Below, one piece after another: positions 23,181-28,831 of a DNA stretch of 28,831 nt. Positions within the stretch are counted from its first letter, which is position 1. Every line of letters begins with the position of its first letter. Source of the stretch: Candidatus Endonucleibacter bathymodioli (lineage in GTDB: Bacteria; Pseudomonadota; Gammaproteobacteria; Pseudomonadales; Endozoicomonadaceae); the NCBI GenBank assembly GCA_030674915.1, contig JASXSV010000032.1, positions 1-28,831 on the forward strand, in the 5' to 3' direction. The notes under the pieces are model-generated. The model saw only the letters and a program-made list of their open reading frames with translations, was not told the DNA's origin and did not search any database. Made by a program: the position numbers and the translations under genes.

Positions 23181-24626
23181 CTATAGACTATTTTCAATAG
23201 GAGTTATCGAGATTTTTTTATTAGCAACACATATTATGCATTCAAATAATTGTGTCCTTGTATTTTTAACAGCATATATACCATCTCCTGTAATGTTATC
23301 CAGCATAACCGATTTTCCTCCTGAAAATTTTTCTACCACCACTTTCCAATAGCTTTCACTTTTATCGGTATATGGGATATACCGTATCATATTGTATTTA
23401 GTATCTTTTAAATCACCAAGTTTAAGTTTGAAACTATCAGTTCTATTTATTTCATCATCGAAATAACTATCTGGCAGGGAGCACTCACCATGATTCTCGA
23501 TGCAACATACTTCATAACCTGCGATATTCTGCGAGTTAAACCTACCAATCAAAGCTTTGGCCGAGACACAGAGATCATGACTATCACACCGTTTACTCTG
23601 ATTTCCTGCTAAGTCTATATTAAATTGATATTTCTCCCAATTATTTGAATAACACATCAAGGAGAAATCAGCATTATCAATTAGTCCGCAAATCTCCAGT
23701 ATTCTAATTTCTGACTCACTACTGTGTACGGACTTGAATGCTTTATCTAAATCAACAAGATTCTTACATGTTAATTTGTCTGGAGTTATCCATTCTGTAG
23801 GAGTTAAAAGGCTAGTGCTTGTGTTTGTTTTCTTATGAGTTAAAGGATCAACATAAGTATATTTCGGGATATGTTTGATTTTGGTCATCCAATCTGGTAA
23901 TTGGCACAGTTCAATTTTATTGTTATATCCGGTGATAAATTTATACGTATAAATAGATGAATGCGCTGACATTAATAGCCCTAATGCTGCAGCATTAGTT
24001 CTGGTCCTATTTTTGTTTTTATATTTAAAATTTATAAGAGCAAAAATTGCAGGAAACGTGATCATCCAATTGCTTTCAGAATTCATAGTAAAGTTTAACA
24101 GAGCAAATATTAACTCTGAGATATCAGTTACAAGCATTCCAGCTGTTTCTATAATAGCATCAGCTGGGAAGTGGTGGCCAAAATAAAGAGTCAGAATAAA
24201 CAGCAAGCTCATATTCCTTATTTTTGCATACGGACTCGTAAAAAAATGTTTGAGAATTGCAGAATGATTTACTTCTTCAGTATTAACTTTTGTATGGAAT
24301 TCTTTTTTACTGAAGGAAGGTGTAAATGGATTAGCAAAATCTGAATCTGAATCTGAATCTGATTTTTCCTCTTCACTTATGGAGAGACAGTTGAATGAAT
24401 TTGTAATGGTCAGCACACTATCGACACCATTAAATGTGTGTTTTTCTTGATGGTGAAATTTTTGTTCAGTAATGTTATTTCCTTGCTTGTTCTTGGTGAG
24501 TGTTTTTGGCAGCGCACAATGTTCTGTATCGTTTAAAGACATTTTACGTGTCAAGTCAGTCCTTAGCATAGCAAGATAAGAGGACTCGCTAGCTCTTTTA
24601 TGTTTTTTTCTTTTGACGTCTGTCAA
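23181..24626 (-). CDS. Unknown membrane-type protein, 481 residues (intact copy)
   Basis: No family recognised. It begins at TTG inside the palindrome centre, so the true start may be lost or lie at the internal ATG of MLRTDLTRKMSLND. The N-terminus is basic (KRKKHKR), followed by an acidic Ser-Asp run (about 89-96, from the GAATCT repeat at 24340-24365). Hydrophobic segments lie at about 137-152, 160-180, 186-200 and 211-225. The C-terminal 250 residues are soluble with several Cys (for example CDSHDLCVSAK, YEVCCIENHGECSLPDSY). A decayed paralogue lies at 13213-13498 and 14584-14660, so this is a multi-copy family in the genome. The mirror copy is frameshifted. Confidence 0.7.
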   Translation of the reverse strand: MTDVKRKKHKRASESSYLAMLRTDLTRKMSLNDTEHCALPKTLTKNKQGNNITEQKFHHQEKHTFNGVDSVLTITNSFNCLSISEEEKSDSDSDSDFANPFTPSFSKKEFHTKVNTEEVNHSAILKHFFTSPYAKIRNMSLLFILTLYFGHHFPADAIIETAGMLVTDISELIFALLNFTMNSESNWMITFPAIFALINFKYKNKNRTRTNAAALGLLMSAHSSIYTYKFITGYNNKIELCQLPDWMTKIKHIPKYTYVDPLTHKKTNTSTSLLTPTEWITPDKLTCKNLVDLDKAFKSVHSSESEIRILEICGLIDNADFSLMCYSNNWEKYQFNIDLAGNQSKRCDSHDLCVSAKALIGRFNSQNIAGYEVCCIENHGECSLPDSYFDDEINRTDSFKLKLGDLKDTKYNMIRYIPYTDKSESYWKVVVEKFSGGKSVMLDNITGDGIYAVKNTRTQLFECIICVANKKISITPIENSL

Positions 24627-24633
24627 GGAAGGA
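24611..24633. other. Centre of the palindrome
   Basis: The arms are joined by TTGAC-GTCT-GTCAA and a few bases, itself a small inverted repeat. Both oppositely oriented copies of the 481-residue gene begin here with TTG. Confidence 0.8.
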
Positions 24634-26060
24634 AAAAAACATAAAAGAGCTAGCGAGTCCTCTTATCTTGCTATGCTAAGGACTGACTTGACACGTAAAA
24701 TGTCTTTAAACGATACAGAACATTGTGCGCTGCCAAAAACACTCACCAAGAACAAGCAAGGAAATAACATTACTGAACAAAAATTTCACCATCAAGAAAA
24801 ACACACATTTAATGGTGTCGATAGTGTGCTGACCATTACAAATTCATTCAACTGTCTCTCCATAAGTGAAGAGGAAAAATCAGATTCAGATTCAGATTCA
24901 GATTTTGCTAATCCATTTACACCTTCCTTCAGTAAAAAAGAATTCCATACAAAAGTTAATACTGAAGAAGTAAATCATTCTGCAATTCTCAAACATTTTT
25001 TTACGAGTCCGTATGCAAAAATAAGGAATATGAGCTTGCTGTTATTCTGACTCTTTATTTTGGCCACCACTTCCCAGCTGATGCTATTATAGAAACAGCT
25101 GGAATGCTTGTAACTGATATCTCAGAGTTAATATTTGCTCTGTTAAACTTTACTATGAATTCTGAAAGCAATTGGATGATCACGTTTCCTGCAATTTTTG
25201 CTCTTATAAATTTTAAATATAAAAACAAAAATAGGACCAGAACTAATGCTGCAGCATTAGGGCTATTAATGTCAGCGCATTCATCTATTTATACGTATAA
25301 ATTTATCACCGGATATAACAATAAAATTGAACTGTGCCAATTACCAGATTGGATGACCAAAATCAAACATATCCCGAAATATACTTATGTTGATCCTTTA
25401 ACTCATAAGAAAACAAACACAAGCACTAGCCTTTTAACTCCTACAGAATGGATAACTCCAGACAAATTAACATGTAAGAATCTTGTTGATTTAGATAAAG
25501 CATTCAAGTCCGTACACAGTAGTGAGTCAGAAATTAGAATACTGGAGATTTGCGGACTAATTGATAATGCTGATTTCTCCTTGATGTGTTATTCAAATAA
25601 TTGGGAGAAATATCAATTTAATATAGACTTAGCAGGAAATCAGAGTAAACGGTGTGATAGTCATGATCTCTGTGTCTCGGCCAAAGCTTTGATTGGTAGG
25701 TTTAACTCGCAGAATATCGCAGGTTATGAAGTATGTTGCATCGAGAATCATGGTGAGTGCTCCCTGCCAGATAGTTATTTCGATGATGAAATAAATAGAA
25801 CTGATAGTTTCAAACTTAAACTTGGTGATTTAAAAGATACTAAATACAATATGATACGGTATATCCCATATACCGATAAAAGTGAAAGCTATTGGAAAGT
25901 GGTGGTAGAAAAATTTTCAGGAGGAAAATCGGTTATGCTGGATAACATTACAGGAGATGGTATATATGCTGTTAAAAATACAAGGACACAATTATTTGAA
26001 TGCATAATATGTGTTGCTAATAAAAAAATCTCGATAACTCCTATTGAAAATAGTCTATAG
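24613..26060 (+). pseudogene. Unknown 481-residue protein, right-arm copy (frameshifted)
   Basis: Mirror of 23181-24626. One T is missing at 25042 (GTTATTC here, GTTTATTC in the other arm), cutting the frame at about residue 145; the rest resumes at 25104. Confidence 0.85.
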
Positions 26061-26167
26061 CTAAATCTGTGTAACCTAGATTTCCACAATAACCGACACA
26101 CTTGGCATTGATTTGAGAGTCATCTGCTCATAGGCTGTAGTTCTCACACAACGGACCAAGTGACCAC

Positions 26168-26544
26168 ATGGGAAACTCTTACAAACAGCTGACTCTGGGC
26201 TGAACGATACCAGATTCAATCCTTCCGCTCACTCATATTTCGGCGTAGGATAGGCGGTTACCTGAACCGTTCCAATAAAACAATTTACCTGGAGCTAAAA
26301 CGCTGTCATCTTGGGGCTATGACGCAGCTGATGATCATCCCAACAACCTGCAGCGGCATAAGACTGCTGCCAAGTTTCACAAAAGAACTGATTGGATCTG
26401 AAAAAAGAGGTAAGCCACTGGGAGGAAGATACCATTCACGACCAAGATGGATATATTGTGACTATAACGCTGACCGAGCGTATCTCGAAACTTCTTTTGA
26501 CGGTCAGAGTTAAAAACAAGACCAAAAAAGCAGTGAGCCAGGCT
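26168..26544 (+). pseudogene. IS30-family transposase fragment, right arm
   Basis: Mirror of 22699-23073; the translation and truncation are the same. Confidence 0.75.
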
Positions 26545-26621
26545 ATCAAAAAGTGGTGTGGCTGTAGGCGTAGCGAAAGCCACGCCACTTTTGGCAGTCC
26601 GCGTGTATGCTTTTGTTAGCT
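26545..26621 (-). other. Partial attC 6, right-arm mirror
   Basis: Mirror of 22621-22698. Confidence 0.7.
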
Positions 26622-26693
26622 TTATTGTCCTGTCAGAGTTTCACCTAAATGAAGGTATGACTTCTGCTCTCAATAAGTTTGTAACCATGTAAT

Positions 26694-27113
26694 TTAAGGT
26701 ATAAATATTTCAGCGATACCATCTATTACTTTTTTATTTTTTACGGTGCAAGTTGTCTCAAAAAACACCCTTTTGGAAGACTTGTTTATATTTGTAACTA
26801 AAACTGTTGCTACCACTGTGTCCCCAATATATACAGCCCTCAGAAAATTCAATGTTTGTGATACATACACACAACCTTCACCAGGAATCTTGGTTCCGAA
26901 CAATGCTGAAAAGAAACTAGAACTCAATAAACCATGAGCAATACGTTTTTTATATCTCGATTGCATGGCATATTCTTCATCTAAATGGACAGGGTTATTG
27001 TCGCCTGATAAATCTGCGAATTCTTTCACATCCTTATCTGTTATTATTTTTGTAATTGATGCACTCATTCCTATTTCTATGTCATTAATTCCATGTGATT
27101 TTTCCGCTTTCAT
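26694..27113 (-). CDS. MaoC-like (R)-specific enoyl-CoA hydratase, intact copy
   Basis: 139 residues from the ATG at 27113. It has the single hot-dog domain with the hydratase motif FADLSGDNNPVHLDEEYA (Asp and His catalytic pair), then KKRIAHGLLSSSFFSALFG, as in PhaJ/MaoC enzymes that hydrate trans-2-enoyl-CoA to (R)-3-hydroxyacyl-CoA. It ends GIAEIFIP, the normal end for the family, so this arm shows the correct reading. It overlaps the acyltransferase gene by four bases (ATGA), so the two are translationally coupled. The pair could make and transfer a hydroxyacyl group onto a sugar or lipid; that joint role is inference. Confidence 0.9.
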   Translation of the reverse strand: MKAEKSHGINDIEIGMSASITKIITDKDVKEFADLSGDNNPVHLDEEYAMQSRYKKRIAHGLLSSSFFSALFGTKIPGEGCVYVSQTLNFLRAVYIGDTVVATVLVTNINKSSKRVFFETTCTVKNKKVIDGIAEIFIP

Positions 27114-27850
27114 TTCAGATACTTCCAATATGCAACGATCTCATCTGGGTAACCCCTTTGGAAATGTTTCACCCAAGGATATGCTGGTTTACGACTACCA
27201 TCTCTTAATAGTATGCTGGAAGTAAGGGAAACTTTTTTTGCAGGTACCCCTCTATAAAGCATATTTTCTTCTGTATCAGCAGTAACTGATGAGTGGGCAG
27301 CAATTAAACATCCTTTAGCAATTGTAATTCCTGGAAGAACAGTAGACATTGTAGCAATCACCGCATAATCTTCAACTTTTACACCTAATAGTGTATTACT
27401 TGGTGGATGAGGATCATTCGTCAAGACAACATAAGGAAATATCCAAACAAAATCACCAATCTTTGATTGTTGCCCTACGTGAACATTACTATGAAAGCGA
27501 ACATAATTACCTATCGTACAATGTCCTTGAATATCTGAAAGAGTACCTATCTGCAGATTTTTTCCAGCAGCAGTTTTTTCCCTAACAGTTACACGATGGC
27601 CTGTTACTAATCCCTCTTCAAATTTTGAACCTTCATAAAATATGCTATGAGAGCGAATATGTGAATTGTTACCGATGTATAACGGCAACCCTTCTGATAA
27701 GTTATTAGAAACTCCTATCTCGCAATAGCCTTCAATGGTAACATTATCGCCAATTATTACATTGTCGTAAATTGTTGTAAATTGCCCAATACTGACATTT
27801 CCCCCAATCGTTGCGTTATTTGAAATTATTGATGTTTGATGAGTTGTCAT
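27110..27850 (-). CDS. Hexapeptide-repeat (left-handed beta helix) acyltransferase, intact copy
   Basis: 246 residues. It has many hexapeptide repeats ([LIV]-G-x4), for example NATIGGNVSIGQFTTIYDNV, IIGDNVTIEGYCEIG and IGTLSDIQGHCTIGNYVRFH, and near the end ITIAKGCLIAAHSSVT followed by YRGVPAKKV, the usual end of sugar O- or N-acyltransferases of the WbbJ/LpxA-like fold. It probably transfers an acetyl or other acyl group from a CoA donor to a surface sugar; the exact acceptor is unknown. Only a weak ribosome binding site precedes the ATG. First gene of a two-gene cassette with the MaoC-like hydratase. Confidence 0.9.
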   Translation of the reverse strand: MTTHQTSIISNNATIGGNVSIGQFTTIYDNVIIGDNVTIEGYCEIGVSNNLSEGLPLYIGNNSHIRSHSIFYEGSKFEEGLVTGHRVTVREKTAAGKNLQIGTLSDIQGHCTIGNYVRFHSNVHVGQQSKIGDFVWIFPYVVLTNDPHPPSNTLLGVKVEDYAVIATMSTVLPGITIAKGCLIAAHSSVTADTEENMLYRGVPAKKVSLTSSILLRDGSRKPAYPWVKHFQRGYPDEIVAYWKYLK

Positions 27851-27930
27851 GTCTAAATTTCTCTAAAATATTATGTCGAAGCACCAGTCCATAGTCTGAT
27901 GGCATTGCTATCTAAACGCGATCCTTATTA

Positions 27931-28009
27931 AGCTAACGAGGGTGTAGAAAATTAGGCTCCGTATGCATTCCCACGCAGGAGCGTGGGAACGAGAAATTAC
28001 TTGTTATGT
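27931..28009 (-). other. Degenerate attC 5, right-arm mirror
   Basis: Mirror of 21233-21311, including the REP-like hairpin at 27961-27995 and the IS1182 terminal bases. Confidence 0.6.
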
Positions 28010-28012
28010 TTT

Positions 28013-28276
28013 TTATTCATAGTGCGTCCAAAGCCTGATTACTTTAATAGTATGTTCTTTTTCATATACTTGATATACAAGCCTATGTTGAATATTAATT
28101 CGACGAGAATAAGCGCCTGATAAATCACCCACCAATTTTTCATAAGGGGGCGGTCTTTGAAAAGGGTCATTTTTTATTATTTTTAAAAGTGATTGTGCTT
28201 TGTTTTTTAATCCAGAATCAGCAAGTTTTTTAGCGTCCTTTTGCGCCTGCTTTGTATACACCAGCTCCCAAGTCAC
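28013..28276 (-). CDS. yoeB: mRNA interferase toxin, YoeB/Txe family, right-arm mirror
   Basis: Identical to the gene at 20966-21229; see there. If the palindrome is an artefact this is the same gene seen twice. Confidence 0.9.
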   Translation of the reverse strand: MTWELVYTKQAQKDAKKLADSGLKNKAQSLLKIIKNDPFQRPPPYEKLVGDLSGAYSRRINIQHRLVYQVYEKEHTIKVIRLWTHYE

Positions 28277-28515
28277 CAATCAAGCTCCTTAGAGCTATCA
28301 GATAGATCTTGATTCATTCCTTCTTTAATTGATTCCCTCATCGCTGGTACAGATAACAAGTGAAGTGTTTCTGATATAGCGTTCCAGTAATCCTCCGACA
28401 CCAAAACTGCATTGCCTCTTTTTCCTGTAATTATAACAGGTTGGTGAGTTTCAGTAGTCTCATCGATAAGACTGTAAAGCTTGGAGCGTGCCTCTGTGGC
28501 ATTTAGTATTGTCAT
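28273..28515 (-). CDS. yefM: Antitoxin, YefM/Phd family, right-arm mirror
   Basis: Identical to the gene at 20727-20969, with the same twin CGTACG operator upstream (28538-28555). Confidence 0.9.
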   Translation of the reverse strand: MTILNATEARSKLYSLIDETTETHQPVIITGKRGNAVLVSEDYWNAISETLHLLSVPAMRESIKEGMNQDLSDSSKELDW

Positions 28516-28574
28516 GATTATCACCTCTACACATAAGCGTACGCTAAAACGTACGCTAAATCAAGGTTTTTAAA

Positions 28575-28703
28575 ACATAACGCCGCTATTTGCGGCAAAT
28601 TTGGAGTAAAACGTTTTGTGCTAGCGTAGCGTTAAAGCACAAACCGAGCTACGTGAAATTTGTCCAGCCCGCTTGCTGGCGATGCAACATAGCCTTGTTA
28701 GCT
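28575..28703 (-). other. attC site 4, right-arm mirror
   Basis: Mirror of 20539-20667. Confidence 0.85.
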
Positions 28704-28831
28704 GTGGTTTTTGGCATAAATACGATAGATCGCCGCCATTGTTAAACACACAGCCGCTGGAACAAATAATGCCCTAAACAAAAATTCCGTGTAGAGTAAT
28801 ACACCAGATGTTCCACCAAGAATAAAACCAA
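28698..28831 (-). pseudogene. DUF1275 membrane protein, 3' end only (runs off the window)
   Basis: Mirror of 20411-20544: the last ~44 codons of the DUF1275 gene (GFILGGTSGVLLYTEF to IYAKNHS). The window stops where the IS5 element would begin, so whether it is interrupted here too cannot be seen. Confidence 0.8.

Larger units (their letters stand above)
20411..24610 (+). repeat. Left arm of a giant inverted repeat (palindrome)
   Basis: Reverse complement of 24634-28831. Paired positions sum to 49,241-49,242 throughout. I found only four single-base indels between the arms, plus a short unequal spacer at the centre. The arm begins within a few bases of the right end of the IS5 element. Confidence 0.97.
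24634..28831 (-). repeat. Right arm of the giant inverted repeat
   Basis: Reverse complement of 20411-24610, running to the last base of the window. The window ends exactly at the base that mirrors 20411, next to where the IS5 element would lie. Confidence 0.97.

Noticed and set aside
20404..24640. Palindrome as an IS-bounded composite transposon
   Set aside because: The symmetry continues without a break through genes, attC sites and IS debris to a ~20-base centre; no IS lies at the centre.

Overview
The window is AT-rich DNA from what looks like a gammaproteobacterium with a host-associated lifestyle. The grounds are eukaryotic-like proteins (a leucine-rich-repeat/tyrosine-phosphatase-like fusion, and a secreted ankyrin-repeat protein), many decayed insertion sequences, and a sedentary integron cassette array without an integrase in view. 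An Endozoicomonas-like relative would fit, but that is inference. No rRNA, tRNA or CRISPR was seen.

Layout. (1) 1-6623: three consecutive integron cassettes, all reading rightward. The first holds a small membrane protein, a TIR-like protein and an Eco47II-type restriction-modification pair. The second holds a fused double adenine methyltransferase of the M.FokI kind with a short PD-(D/E)XK nuclease. The third holds a small membrane protein. Each cassette ends in a recognisable attC, and the start of each attC is the exact complement of the core bases at which that cassette begins. (2) 6624-13214: two diverged copies of a unit made of an internally deleted IS1182-type element plus an LRR/phosphatase-like gene. 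Copy 1 is frameshifted and copy 2 is intact; a decayed IS256-family element lies between them. (3) 13213-18653: IS debris (a well-preserved IS30 element inside a pseudogene, an IS3 remnant, the 3' part of an IS1182 transposase) around a large secreted ankyrin-repeat gene. (4) 18656-22700: more cassettes: a DUF1275 membrane protein broken by an IS5-family element, a YefM/YoeB toxin-antitoxin pair, and an acyltransferase + MaoC hydratase pair. (5) 22699-24612: an IS30 remnant and an unknown 481-residue membrane-type protein on the minus strand. (6) 24634-28831: a near-perfect reverse complement of 20411-24610, so the right third of the window is one giant palindrome.

How it fits together. The cassette genes are mostly phage-defence or addiction modules (TIR pair, two restriction-modification systems, toxin-antitoxin), so the array works as a defence/stability store. 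The non-cassette genes look like host-interaction factors. IS1182-derived ends sit directly against attC core sites at four places, suggesting repeated insertion at the attC crossover. The palindrome arms differ only by a few single-base, mostly homopolymer, indels, each breaking a gene in one arm but not the other. This makes a fold-back sequencing, amplification or assembly artefact the leading explanation, and intact gene versions should be read from whichever arm is unbroken.
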